This document shows, in pieces, positions 52,601-64,000 of a DNA stretch of 64,000 nucleotides. The stretch is from assembly GCF_037038585.1 (NCBI RefSeq), contig NC_092524.1, forward strand, positions 47,205,001-47,269,000, read 5' to 3'. The notes beneath the pieces were generated by a model. It saw only the letters and a list, made by a program, of their open reading frames with translations. It searched no databases and was not told where the DNA came from. The translations under genes were made by a program, and so were the position numbers. The DNA is from Patagioenas fasciata. Taxonomy: Eukaryota; Chordata; Aves; Columbiformes; Columbidae. Numbering within the stretch: the stretch's first letter is position 1; each line of letters starts with the position of its first letter.

Positions 52601-53573
52601 GGCCATTTGACACCCCAGGTCCTCTCTGTGGAGAAGATAAGAGCAGGCTGGTGGGCGTGATGGCTGTCTGCTCTGCTCTGAGGCAGGTACATGGCTGAAG
52701 CTGTGCTTGAGTGTCCTGGGCAAGGGGAAGTGGTGGGAATGAGCTGTCTTGTCAGTGCACAAGCACCCATCCCACTGGGAGAAAGCTGGAACAGTTGATG
52801 CTTTGCAGAGCCGCATGTCTGCAGCTCCGTGTGTGCCTAGGAGAGCCGCCCCCCTTCCCAGCCGCAGCAGCAGCAGTTTTCCTCCCATCTCCCCCGAAGG
52901 CTGCGTGGGCTGCAGAGACTGACTGCATGCTCCGTCCACTGCCCCAGCAAAACCCAGCACCGGGCTGCACTGCATGGGAACAGAATTTGGTGGGAGGGCA
53001 GTGGGCAAAGGCAGCACAATCTGGTGTTGAGACTGAGAGATGGGTTCAGCCTCTTGTCTCCTCCTTTTCAAGGACAGAATTTGTTTGCACATGGAGGGAT
53101 AGATGGGTCCTCTGTGGATGCAACTCCAGGGGACAGAGATGGTGGAGCCAGGCCCTGGGGAGCACTTTCTCTCCTTGTCTTCTCGTTGCAGGCCCCTGTA
53201 TTCACTGTCAAAGGCTTTCCCTTCCCTTTGATGCGCTCTTGGCTCCAAGCAGGGTGCTGAGAGCTAATCCCACCATCACGGCTGGATGTGGCTAGCACAG
53301 CCACTGCTGGGGCAATCCAGCTTGCTGGTGCTGGAGCCTTTGCTGAGCTGCCAGCTCTCACGCTCCCAGGGTGATGCAATTCATCCTGGTCATCTGGTGT
53401 TACCCAAATCTGCTTGGAAGCTGGGCAGAGGTGGGAGGAAAGCCTCGTTGGAGCGAGAATCAGTGAACAGTATGCTCATGGGCTCCTGCTGCAGCTCAAA
53501 CTTCCCTCTGCTCCTGGCATCGAGCACAGGCGATAGAAATGTTCTAGCTCTGCAGATGCTCTAAAATAATATT

Positions 53574-53593
53574 TTGTGTGTGTGTGTGTGTAT
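53574..53593 (+). repeat. (TG)n microsatellite
   Basis: About nine TG units lie between ttttg and tatagtg in the presumed TMEM63C first intron. Confidence 0.9.
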
Positions 53594-55200
53594 AGTGTTC
53601 TAATGCACTGCTCTCGGGAAGAAGCTTTTGTGCTTGCAGAGAGGGGAGCTGGCCAGGGCAGGAGTGTTTCTTTGCTCCTGCAGCAGAATGAGCTGTGGGG
53701 GATGTTCTGTCTGCTGGAAGCTGGGGAAACGCAAAGTGGGGGAGGCTGGCAGCAGCCGGATGCCAATATCTCCCCCAGAACAGTGTGAAGGGAGGTGCAC
53801 CGATGGCCCGAAGAGAAGGGGTTCAACAGGACAAGCATGATGCTGCCCACCTTATATACTGGCCCCTGGAAGGCTGTGTGATGAGGTTGCTCACCAGCAG
53901 GGTGCCCCCAGGTCCCTGTCAGTCAGCAGTAGGCTGGAATGGAGCAGAGCTGGACCCCTGCTAGCCTGCTGCGCACCCCTGCTCACCCCCCATTGCACAG
54001 CAAGCTTGTGGGCATCAGTGACAAGAGGGGCTGGCTGGAGCTCAGCAGTTCCAGGGTCTTGAAATACACCCACTTTCTTCACCAGCTCAGCAGTGAGGTC
54101 CCTGCCATCCCCAAGCAGGCTGCGCCATCCCAGTATGGGTGGGACACCAGGTGCAAAGCCACCAGAGTTACCTAGTCAGAGCAGTGCAGTGTTGGGCTGC
54201 TCCCCAGTCTGCATCACCCTCATTGCACATCCCAAGTGTGTTTGCATGCATGTGTGTGCGAAGCACAGTCCTCTCCTTGCCCCTGCCCTGGGGTGAGGTT
54301 CCTTCCACTCGCCAGGGACAGCTGTAGCTGTGCTGGAAAGGGCTTTGCTGGGCACCCCTGTGGCTGACAGTGTCTGCAGGAGGTGGTTATATAAATGGCA
54401 GCAGATGAACCTCCCACTTTCTTCTCCACCTCCCACAGCTCCCCACTGCCCAAACAGCAGAGGGGACTCAAGGAGGAACGAGCTAGTCCTGCCTTTTTCT
54501 GCGTCATGAGGTACCACAATGCTCCTGGCACATTGTGGCACTATGAAAGATGCTTGTGACCCGCAGTGACAGCCTCAGCCTGGCCCCTGACTGTGCCATA
54601 GCTAGTCCCATATAGCTTTCCATGAGGGAGTGTTTTTCTCAGTGGAGGTGGCCTTAAAATCCTCCTCTGTTTGAGCATGGTTACTTGGGTGGAGGAAGAA
54701 GCAATCTGCCTCTAAATGCTCAACATCCTGTCACCATCACAGCCTTGCTGAGAGGTGCCTTCCTTGGCCTTTGGTGCCAAATGGAAGCTACTCCTGGCGA
54801 GCTGTCTGTGTGTGGCCACGGCATGCTGTGGTCCTGGAGCTGGCAGGCGATAAACAACCCTGGGGCGCACTTTGCTCAAGCCCTTCCCTAGGGCCAGCTG
54901 CTGCCATGGCCCGCAGTCATGCAGGCAGTAAGGGCTGAGAGTTGTCCTCATCTGCATATATCGTCGTTAATTGCAAGCATGGGGGTTGCTCTGAGGACTG
55001 CAAGCAGCCTTCAGCATCCCAGCTGCAAGTGGGGAGCTGGTGGTGATGGGAGCTCTCTTTGCTGTTTTCCCAAAATACTGTTTTCATGAGTGCATACGCG
55101 TGTGCATGGGTGTGTATGTTAACTGGGAGCCCTCAGATGACTCCCTGCCCCTTTCCCACCTGTGAGCAACCTCTGTTCCCTTCAGTCAGCTCCAGCTTTT

Positions 55201-55525
55201 TCATAGAGTCATAGAATAGTTTGGGTTGGATAGGACCTTTAGAGGTCATCTAGTCCAACCCCCCTGCAATGAGCAGGGTCATCTTCAACAAGATCAGGTT
55301 GCTCAGAGCCATGTCCAGCCTGGCCTTGAATGTCTCCAGGGGTGGGCATCTGTCACCTCTCTGGGCAACATGTGCCAGTGTTTCACCACCCTCACAGTAA
55401 AAAATTTCTTCCTTGTATCTAGTCTGAATCTGCCCTCTTTTAGTTTAAAACCACAACCCCTGGTCGTATTGCTACGTGCCCTATTAAAAAGTCTGTCCCC
55501 ACCTTTCTCATAAGCTCCCTTTCCT
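55201..55525 (-). mobile_element. CR1 LINE 3' end, minus orientation, relatively young
   Basis: The left end carries the reverse complement of the CR1 terminal repeat (tcatagagtcatagaatag) followed by gtttgggttggataggacct and ggtcatctagtccaacccc. Read on the minus strand, about 55303-55520 encodes an uninterrupted piece of the CR1 ORF2 C-terminus, including [18 protein letters not shown]. The copy is 5'-truncated near 55525. It is the least diverged CR1 in the window and lies in the presumed first intron of TMEM63C. Confidence 0.93.
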
Positions 55526-58063
55526 GGCTCTCTGGTCCCAGCTATCACCCACCAGCAGCCCAGGGGCTTCCTGCTCCCACTCTTGGGCTGGGCTTGGCCT
55601 GGATAATGCTTTGTGCTGAAAAGCATTGATTTAAGCCTTATCAGAGGACAAGGGTGCACAACACAGGATGAATGACGGGCCCCTGCCCTGGAGAGCCTGC
55701 GGCCCAATTAGCTCATGTTTGTTTGGTGCTTTGCACACACAAAGGGCGGTGTGAGGGGATAAACATGCTGTGTGCACAGCAGGATATTGAAATACAAAAC
55801 AAACACAGGTTAGAGCCAGCCTGCAGCAGCAGTTTCGTCAAATGTGGTGAAAGGGACTGGGGGTGGAATTAATAAAGTCCACTGTGGTTCTTCCTTCCCA
55901 GTTGCCATGCACTGGCTTTAGCAGCCGCTGGCTCACACATGCGTGGAGGAGGTGCAGAGAAGAGCTGCTCTGTGCACAGCATCTCCCACGCACCAGCCCA
56001 AACACACCTCCCTGGCTGCAGAGCTCACTGTAAGCACCGTTCACTCTCAGTTGCCTGAGGTTTGGCTTTTTTCTCATGCTGAGGAGCGCTGCAGCCAGTC
56101 AGTGCTACCCTGCTTGGTACTCAGCATCCCTCAGGGAGAAGGGACCAGGACAGGTGGCTGCTGTACTGCAGAGAAAGGCCACAAATGTCATTCTGTGAAG
56201 AGCCCTGCTGGAGGCCGAGGGCTGTGATGCCTTCTCATCCAAAAAACTCATACACAGAACTTAGTCACAGCACCAAAACATGACCACCCCTGGATCTGCA
56301 CAGTGGTGCTGGGGAAGATGGGGAAGCAGAGAGCCAGGTGTGACGTGGCAGCCGCTACAGGGGGACGTGGCAGGGAAGGGTTTTGCTCTCAAATGCTGTG
56401 TTAGTTTAAGGTGAGTCTCGTTTTTTTTCTTTCCCTTGGGGCGGTGTGACCCTGCACAGGGTTTCCTGAAGGTGGTGACAACCCACCACTCCTGAGACCA
56501 GAAAAACTTGCTTGGCTCCTAAAACGGGGTCGGTCTCTCCCTCCTGGTGGCTCACATGGTTTGGATGGTCAGTGTTGGCAGCGCAGGTAAGGAGAGGGGA
56601 GCAGGGAGGACACCCTTTTTCTGTCCCAGGTACAGATAACTCTTCCCACGTCCTGTTGCCCATGTGATCCCTCACTGTGAGTCCTTGCATCTCCTCATTA
56701 CCTCTGTCTGCAGGAAGCTCCCAAAGGGCCAGTGGGGACATGAAACATCAGAGACAGGAGCAGCTGTGCCTGAGTGGGGCTTACCACCGAGGGAAAGGGG
56801 CTTGCCATGGGGTTTGCATCTCCCAGGCCTGGGTGGGCTCATGGGCCAGCTGCTCCTCCTGCCATTCTACCTCGGCTGGCAGTGAGCCTGGTGGGCATTT
56901 GTGCCCCTTGAGCAGAAAGCAGCATCAGAGCTTATGGGCGAGGAAGGTGATGTTTATTTACACCATATTTAAGCAGATTTATTTTACTTAGCCATGTTCT
57001 CATGCTCATTTTCTCTTGGATCACACTCACTCCCACACTCATATGCCCCATCCTCATGAGCACACTGGTGCATGTGCGCAGAGTCACTTGTGGGTGATAT
57101 GGGGACAAGGGATACCAGCTGCTGAATCCTCCTCACTTCTCTAGGTAATCACATCTTCATTGGCAATGACAAAACTAGTCTTTGAGCAGGTGTTTTATAC
57201 CTTTTAGGAGTCATCAGTTGCTGAAGAGTGGTACTTTGCCTCCAAGCTTTACTGACCCCAGCCTCCATACCCTACCAGCCAGGTTGCCACTTGTGGTGGT
57301 TCTTCTGGTTTGGAAGATGTGTTCTGGTTTCTGGCAGGCTAACAGGACGGGCTGTCATATGTCCTGTGTAAGGCATGTGCTGCTCTGCTGGTGATGGCAT
57401 GGGGGTCTTCTGCTGGTGGGTTGTCTGCGCCTGAGCACAGGGCCTTAGCAGGGTGTGAGTAGAGCGTTCGCAGCGATGCCAGTGTTTGTGCTCCTAGTCT
57501 CTGCACATCCAGTGCCTTGGCTTGCAGCAGGGTCTGGCTCCACTCTCCATGAGTCTGTGGGTCACAGCCCTGGGGAGGCAGGCACTGTCACAGTGGGGTT
57601 GGTCTCCTGTGCAGGTAGCTGCCCTGAAGATGTTGAAGCTGATGCAAAAAGCCCTGCCCAGAGATGCTGCTGCTACATGTCTGCTTGCTGTGCAGGCTAC
57701 CAGCAGCCTGACCCTCTCTTTACTTTTTGGATCTGGAGGCCATGACTCTGAGAAGGAAGAGCAAAAGGAGACATGGGGAGAAATGCCTTGGACCCCCAAA
57801 GAGTTTTGAAGGGCTGTGTCTGTGGTCACATCGCCTCTGTGCTTGCCTGTCTCAGGGATGGATGTGGCCCATGGGGTGCCTGATCTCCCATGCAGCAAGC
57901 TACGGGTACAGAGAGGTCACCATGCTCTTTGGTGCCAGAACTGCCTCTACCAGGCCATCTGCTGAGCTCAGCACAGGGTGTTGATGAGCCTTTTACCAGC
58001 CTGAGGTATTTAATTAAGCTGTGCTGAGTCAGTGGCAGTGGCTCAGGTTTCCTGGCCTTCCCA

Positions 58064-58109
58064 TCACTGCAGTCCTGCAAGGTCGGTCACTGCAGTCCTG
58101 CAAGGTGGG
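58064..58109 (+). repeat. 23-bp tandem duplication
   Basis: tcactgcagtcctgcaaggt begins at 58064 and again at 58087, followed by cgg and ggg respectively. The two copies are otherwise identical, so the duplication is recent. Confidence 0.9.
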
Positions 58110-61100
58110 ACACCAAGGGTTTGCCTCTCCACCTAGTCCTGGGAACACCAGGGCATGAACTTGAGCTTCCTGGGATGGTGGTTCTCGTTTTCACCTCCCA
58201 CAGCTTGTTCACATCTCCTTGAGAAGGAAGAAGGATGCAAAGGCAGTCAAGTAGTGGTGATACTTGCTTTCTGGGAGGCATGGTCTAGCTCCTCAGCCTG
58301 GCTTTTCTGCCAGCTTTGCATGGCCATGGTCAGCCCCATCAGCAGCCCTGTACCCCAACCGCCCATCCACCAGCCAAAATGAGTAATGCCCTCCCTGCCA
58401 GAGCGGGAGGCCGAGCCTGAGTGAGCGCTGGCATGCCAAGAAGCCTGGCTTAGTCATCCGAGTGCTCCCAAGACTTTGTTTTGGTGTTTTGCCACTCCAG
58501 CTGTCTGTGAATCTCCTAGCAAATGAGTTTGCTGGCAGGGTGCTTCAAGGGAAATACAAATTCTGAAAAATTGCATTCACATAAAAGAAATGCCTTATTT
58601 GTAATTGGAAATCTGATTCTCTGGATTAGTGCCCACCCAACCGGAGAGGAGAAGCATATGCTGGTGTATCAACAAAACAAATAGGGCACTGAATATTCAA
58701 GGCAAACCTTACACACTGGAAATGTTTCATAGAAATTATTCAACAAATCACTTTCAATGGCAAATCTCATACATTCACTGTCCATTCACATCCACTGCGA
58801 AGAGGAGAAAGGAGGTCTGCCTTTCTCTAGTACTCTGCATGTTTTCTGAACCTATTTTACCATCTGTTCTCTAAGTAAGACCTAGATTGGGTAGCCCATA
58901 AATCATGATTTCTGCTTCTATGTTGTTGCTTCATTTTCCCAGCTGTAACCCTGTCCACTCCTGTGTTTCTTGATTTGCCCATCATCGTCGCTTCTTTAGG
59001 ACAGCAGCTGCGCTGAGGGTCACCTGTCCATGGTTTAGCACTTGGAGGCACTGCCTCATACACAGCTAACACCTTCTGGAGGCAAAGGCATCCACTCAGC
59101 TCAGTTATGGACAATAATATTTCTTCTTCTGGCCCTTAAAGACTGGGAAAAGCATGATGGCAGTGTATAGCTGGAAACAGGAACTGGTGTGGTGATGCTG
59201 TGGGGTTTGTTTGGTCCTTTATGATTACAGAGTATTGTCACTGGAGTATTGCAAAATGCTGACTTACACATCTGGTGTGAAAATTTAGCTTAGGTCTTTT
59301 AACAGTGACTTTAAGTCTGACCTAAAGTTTCCATGTGGTCTCTCACTCTGTATACCAAGTAAGGTATCCCTTCCAGTTGGAGGAGGGGTCAAATGTGTCC
59401 TGAAGGTCTGAGTTCAAGCTGTTCCTGGTACATGTGAGCAGAAAGCTCTACTCTGCTTCTGCTGCATGTGCTGTTCCTAGAACATTTACATGATTTACTT
59501 TTAGCTGGTTGTTCCCAATGGTTATTTTAACAGTAACACTGCAGCTATATAATTTGCATAAGCTTTTCTAAGAACAGCACCATAAAAGGTGAGATTAACT
59601 GGAACAAATGGTCTAGAAAAGTACTGGTTTGGGTATTTGGAGGTGGGTTTCCATGGGTATCTGGGGAGGAAGAGACCAGGGAAAAGGCAGAAGGATCAGC
59701 TTTAGAGCAGCTGTGGTACGCCACAAGGGCTGCATTAGAGACCTGAGCATGATGTACCAGCTCCTTTCAGTGGCAGAGTTAGTGGTGCCTAAGAGAGAGG
59801 GGACAGAGCTAGACTGGTAGCTTCAGGTGTCTTCTGCTCCTGAAATTCCTCTGTGCAGTAAGACTCTGACATTGAAACAGCAATGCTGGGTCGAGAGACA
59901 TGGACCAGTTGGGCTGGGCGGGTGAAGGCTTGCATTTGGGAGGTTTGTGGGCAGGAGAGCTTGAAACAGGAGATACCAGCGCCATCTCCAGGAGGAACTC
60001 ATTGCTTTTGACCATCAGGAGTGAAATATCTGCTACTGGGAAAAGGGGGCAGCAACAAGGGCTTGATAGGGAAAGATTATCCTTACCGGTCTCTGTGAAA
60101 ATCCCCCTCACGCCACCATCTTCTTGGAGGATGTTTTTTCTATGAGCGTGAAGATGGTGCCTAGAAACAAGCTGCAGGATCTTAACACTGGGTTGTGCAG
60201 TCATGGTGGCAGTGAAGGGACTCAGGGGTTGCTAAGAATCTCCTTGTTTATTTACTGAGGGTCCAACAGCCCCCTCAGTCAGAGACACTACTTGTTAACA
60301 AAAAGGTGATGAATTATTTAGCAGCTGAAAATGCCAGATGGTGATGGCTCTGCTGCTTACAGGAGGAGAGGAGGGAGGGAGGGAGGGAGAAGCACACATG
60401 GAGAGAACAGATTGAGAGCATCTCTGTAGGAAAGGGCTGACCCCGGCTGGAAGCCCCAGTGGCCTCGGTGGTTTCACAGCTGCCTGACAGCAATCAGGAG
60501 GCTGGAGGGCCAGGGCAAACAGCAGCCACTTGTCAGAGCTGCCCACTCATTTGCCACGGGTCTCCTTTTGTTGGAGTTCCCTCTTCAGGGGTTGTTATCC
60601 CAATGGGGCCGTGCTCGGCCTTGAAGTATGGGACTCCTAACCCATTCTGGGAGGAAGGCCATGTCTGGGGGCACAACAGGGAGGCTTTGCCAGCCCATCC
60701 GTCAGCTCACACCTGACTGCAGGGATGGTGCTTTAGCCTCAAGTCTACTGGAATGCCCTTTGGAGTAGTATCAGCATATCTCAGGTGACCTGGAAGTTCT
60801 CTGGGAAGCCACACTAATGGTCAGCTGTCCCAGCCTGGGCTGTGATGTCTCCAGACACCATGGACTGGCCAGACCAAAATGCATATGGCTAGGGATCTCC
60901 AAGGAGAACTGAAGATGCTGTAGGCAGCATGGGCAGATTGGCAGCAGACACTGAAGCCCATGCTGCAGGTGACACTGCATGACATGCACAGTAGTAGCGA
61001 CTGCCATGGGCCTGCATGTCCTAGGGATCTTGATGCCTGTAGTTCAATGACTTCTGACATCCCTTCAAGGCATCTATGCTGGTAGCCAGATGCCAGCCTA

Positions 61101-61376
61101 ACCTCGGAGCAGGGTGAGCCTCAGGCTCTGCTGGTCTCATAGCCTTGGTCTAAGCATCCCAGCCACTCTTTGGTTTCCGGTGGAGATTTTTCTTTGGGAT
61201 GGAATGTAGGCTTCAGAAGGTAAGAAAATAAAAAGTCACCATCTCTCTGTGTTTAATTTGGAACCTGCAGGTGTCAAAACTACTTCTTAAGATCTTCAAC
61301 TCTCTCGAGAGTTTGGGTTGAGAATCCCTTGGGAATCCCTGGGGTCCATCTGAGTGCATTTGTCAGGCTGCCAGTC

Positions 61377-61392
61377 TTTTTTTTTTTTTTTT
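61377..61392 (+). repeat. Poly(T) run
   Basis: An uninterrupted T tract lies in the presumed TMEM63C intron. No adjoining retroelement is recognised. Confidence 0.85.
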
Positions 61393-62316
61393 AACTTTTG
61401 GATTTTTTTGGTCAACTCTGTGTTTGAAAGCCTTGCTCTTTCTCAGTCTTTCTCAGATGAGAAGGTCGTAGAGAGTCAGTATGTCAGGCGTGTAGTCTAT
61501 GTCAGCTCCTGTCTCAGCACCCCTTTCCTTCCCGCTGTGCTCACCTGCAGAGTGAGGGTGTCTGGGCTCCTCAGGAACTTTAGGACAGGACTAGTCTCAA
61601 GCAGGAAGCTGCATGGTCTAAGAGAGAGAGGCTGAGTCTACAGCAGTGCACGTAAAACCACATGTTGCTGTAGTCTCCCATCTGTCACACCGACACAGTA
61701 GAAGTAAATGTTTCCCAACAAAAGCAAATCCATATAGAGCTCAGGAAGATCCCCTTTCTAAGCCAAGGCATTTTGTTTGTGCTTCTTCTGTACTCCCCAA
61801 GGGCCTCTCAATCAGGTTTTCTTTGGATGTTGAAGCAGAGCTGATCCTGTTTGGTCTTGTTGGGAAAAAAAAAACCCAACAAACAAAAACACTTTGCACC
61901 TCCAGGTCCCTGTAGGTGCTGGCTGTCTTTGTTTGTGTCCTCCTCCACTGCTTAATCACACCATGGCTCCTGCTTCTCTTCCTCAGTCCTGTCCATGTGG
62001 GCTATGAACATCCTGCAGCAGGGATCACCTGTGGTTGGGTGACTGCAGGGGCTGCAGCAGCATCCCAGTTGTGTCTGGAACATAGATAAAAAGGAGGGAG
62101 AGGAATGAATGCCCAGTGGGCTTGAATACAAAGCTCACAGGAGTGTATCCCAATGGGCATGATGAGGTTTCATGTGACCTTTGCACTGGTCATGATACAC
62201 TGGTCACAATATACTGTGCTCAGCATGTCTGCAGGGTGAGGCATGCACGTAACTCCTTGTAAACTTCAGGCAGTCCAGAAGATCTTCTGATCGGGAGCAC
62301 AGGTCCCTAAGAATAG

Positions 62317-62430
62317 GGTTGTAGAATAACTGAGGCTGGAAGGGACTCCTTGGAGAGCATCTGATAAAAGCCCCTGTTCAGGACTGGGCCAACTTCAAAA
62401 TTACATTTGGTTGCTCATGGCCTCCAAAGA
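62317..62430 (-). mobile_element. CR1 LINE 3' fragment, minus orientation
   Basis: Plus-strand sequence reads tagaataactgaggctggaa, gggactccttggagagcatctgat, then gcccctgttcaggactgggccaacttc and ttggttgctcatggcc. This is the reverse complement of a moderately diverged CR1 3' end. Similarity fades after about 62430. Confidence 0.68.
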
Positions 62431-63783
62431 CAAAGTTTTCTTATCTATCTGTTCCCTTCACACCCCAGTAACCTTCCCCTCAGCAATATCTTCAGCCCTC
62501 TGCTTTTCTCTACTTAAAAAGTACTAGACATCCTAACTCAGAGACTTTTCAGAAGAGACATTAGGAACCCAACCCCTTTGCCGTTTTGAAACACCCCCAA
62601 TGACCTGTTACTGGACCATCCCAAGAACACCCTGAAGACCCCCCCATTGTCTCAGGGTGTCTCTCACCCCAGCGATGCAGCTGGTCTCACCACAGCCAGA
62701 GCTGTCCTCCTCTGAAGGCCACAGAGCTCTCCAGGCCCAGGAACAACCAGGTGACGGTGCTGGAAGGGGCTCTAAGGGATGGAGACATGGCAGGGATGCG
62801 AGGAGGCAGGACATTGGCACTGTTGTCCCCACCGTGTGTTTGTTAGTATTTGCTGTGCTGGTTCCCTCTCCTCCTGCCCTCTTGGTGAATGCAGGGGCTG
62901 ATCAGCATCGTCCTGGCATGCAGGTCTGTGCATCCCTGTGAGCAGCAGCCCCACTGGCTCATGCTGGCTACTGTAGGGTCCCATGGGTCCCAGGCACTGC
63001 AGGTTTGGAGAGGATCCTCTCCTGATTAAAGCATGGTGGTAGGAACAGTTTTGGAAACAAGCCACAGTCTTCACCATTAGTGGCTTTAAGTGTTTCCTGC
63101 CAGTGAGGGCCATAGCCTGCAGTATCAGCTTCTGGGAAAGTTGGGGGAACCTTGGACTTTAGGGTTTTGAGAAGCTGCTTCTTCTGAAGACGTCAAGATA
63201 TCATGGAAAGAGCAATCCTGCTCTGGTAAAACGATGGAAGGGAGGTCCCACAACTCCTGAGTCGCTCAGACTGTGATGCTGGAGAAGAGAGGGCTGGGGG
63301 ATGTTCTACAGGTAGTAGATATCTGGGTGTGGGGAGTGAAGCAAGCACAAACCCAGCAGCCCAGTTGTTGGCATCATCATTGTTCTTATTCTCAGAAACT
63401 CAAGCAGATGCTTTGGCTCCTTGTTCCTACCTGCTGACCACACCAGGGGGGCCATGACTCAACTCAGCTTCCAGGACTGAAGGGTAGAGGTGGTGAGAGA
63501 CCTATCTCAGGTATGATGGAGACAACCACGTAGCATGGGGTTTAATGGGGTGGGGAAAGGGAACAAGGTAGCTGTGAGATTTCTTCAGCAACATCCCCTG
63601 GCCTGCATCCCACAGGCCCTCCCTGGGAGAGACTGAGACTGGAGAAGCTCCAAGGTCACCAGCCAGCCTCCTCCCCTCCCTGCCCTTAGTGAGTTCCTCA
63701 GACCTCGCTAGAGGACCTGGAAGAGCCATGGTCTCTTTTCAAGCAAAGGCTTCTCCGTCCACCCCCTTGCCCCTGTGTTGCAG

Positions 63784-63989
63784 GCACAACGATGGAGAGC
63801 GTGTACTCAGTGGAGCCGGCACCAGACGGTGCTGGCCCCACGTCACTGGACGTGCTCAGCTTCCTGGATACCCTTGTGAACAGCACGGAGGAGCAATGCT
63901 TCAGTGCCCGCTCCCGCAGCACCGTCCTGGAAGGGCTGCCATTCGGCGGCGTGCCCACTGTGCTCGCCATCAACTTCATCCTCTGGCTG
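63784..63989 (+). CDS. TMEM63C: TMEM63C first coding exon (N-terminal 66 residues)
   Basis: TMEM63C belongs to the OSCA/TMEM63 family of membrane cation channels implicated in mechanical or osmotic sensing (family knowledge). A pyrimidine-rich acceptor ending ttgcag (63778-63783) precedes 8 nt of 5' UTR and an ATG at 63792 in a strong context (A at -3, G at +4). The open frame runs 198 nt to the donor CTG|gtgagc at 63990, ending in phase 0, so the gene continues beyond the window. The diagnostic part is residues 30-65: an N-S-T sequon at 30-32, QCFSARSRSTVLEG at 35-48, and LPFGGVPTVLAINFILWL, the start of the first membrane helix. The first 29 residues are poorly conserved in this family and look longer here than in the human protein as I recall it. 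An upstream non-coding exon is required by the acceptor. Confidence 0.93.
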
Positions 63990-64000
63990 GTGAGCGGGCC

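Larger units (their letters stand above)
44131..63783 (+). other. TMEM63C: Presumed first intron of TMEM63C
   Basis: About 20 kb lies between the large CpG island and the acceptor at 63778-63783. It holds the CR1 fragments at 47.9, 55.2 and 62.3 kb, the TG microsatellite, the 23-bp duplication, a (GGAG)n-like patch near 60365-60388 and the unassigned minus-strand frame at 49374-49667. No other conserved coding exon is recognised. Further non-coding 5' exons could be present but cannot be called. Confidence 0.5.

Noticed and set aside
55303-55707. 134-codon minus-strand frame
   Set aside because: The recognisable part is the CR1 ORF2 C-terminus. It is a LINE fragment and not a host gene.

Overview
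This window is vertebrate nuclear DNA, almost certainly from a bird. Coding exons are sparse and spliced, there are CpG islands, the interspersed repeats are CR1 LINEs in several states of decay, and there is a solo LTR of the avian ERVL type. Three exon-level coding pieces are secure. Two belong to ZDHHC22 on the minus strand: 24081-24656 (start codon at 24642) and 19588-19853. The third is the first coding exon of TMEM63C on the plus strand at 63784-63989. In other vertebrates the order is CIPC - ZDHHC22 - TMEM63C (human 14q24.3), so the window is the avian counterpart of that block. Its left end may carry the 3' end or 3' flank of CIPC, but no CIPC coding sequence is visible.

Layout. 1-19.4 kb is AT-rich and non-coding. 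It contains a long fossil CR1 LINE (about 4.49-6.01 kb), a 22-bp-arm palindrome (9339-9386) and a 602-bp LTR flanked by a 5-bp duplication (12985-13586). 19.4-25.7 kb is ZDHHC22, read leftwards from a GC-rich CpG island (about 24.7-26.1 kb) through a 4.2-kb intron. 26-35 kb is intergenic, with two large homopurine arrays (27.47-27.91 kb and 31.64-32.22 kb) and an old CR1 relic (29.45-29.83 kb). A small CpG island at 35.34-35.80 kb contains a near-consensus plus-strand splice donor inside a perfect hairpin. A second, larger CpG island at 43.2-44.1 kb is the best candidate for the TMEM63C promoter and 5' non-coding exon. If so, 43.9-63.78 kb is its first intron, which holds CR1 copies near 47.9, 55.2 and 62.3 kb and an unassigned minus-strand reading frame (49374-49667).

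Function. ZDHHC22 is a DHHC-family protein S-acyltransferase of internal membranes. TMEM63C is a member of the OSCA/TMEM63 family of mechanosensitive or osmosensitive cation channels. The two genes are divergently arranged and nothing in the sequence shows a joint pathway. I found no prokaryotic features, no CRISPR array, no tRNA or rRNA gene, and no evidence of a new multi-gene system. The observations most worth checking are the two CpG islands as TMEM63C or lncRNA promoters, the short palindrome, the domain-structured homopurine array, the lineage-specific loop in ZDHHC22 and the small membrane-protein-like reading frame.
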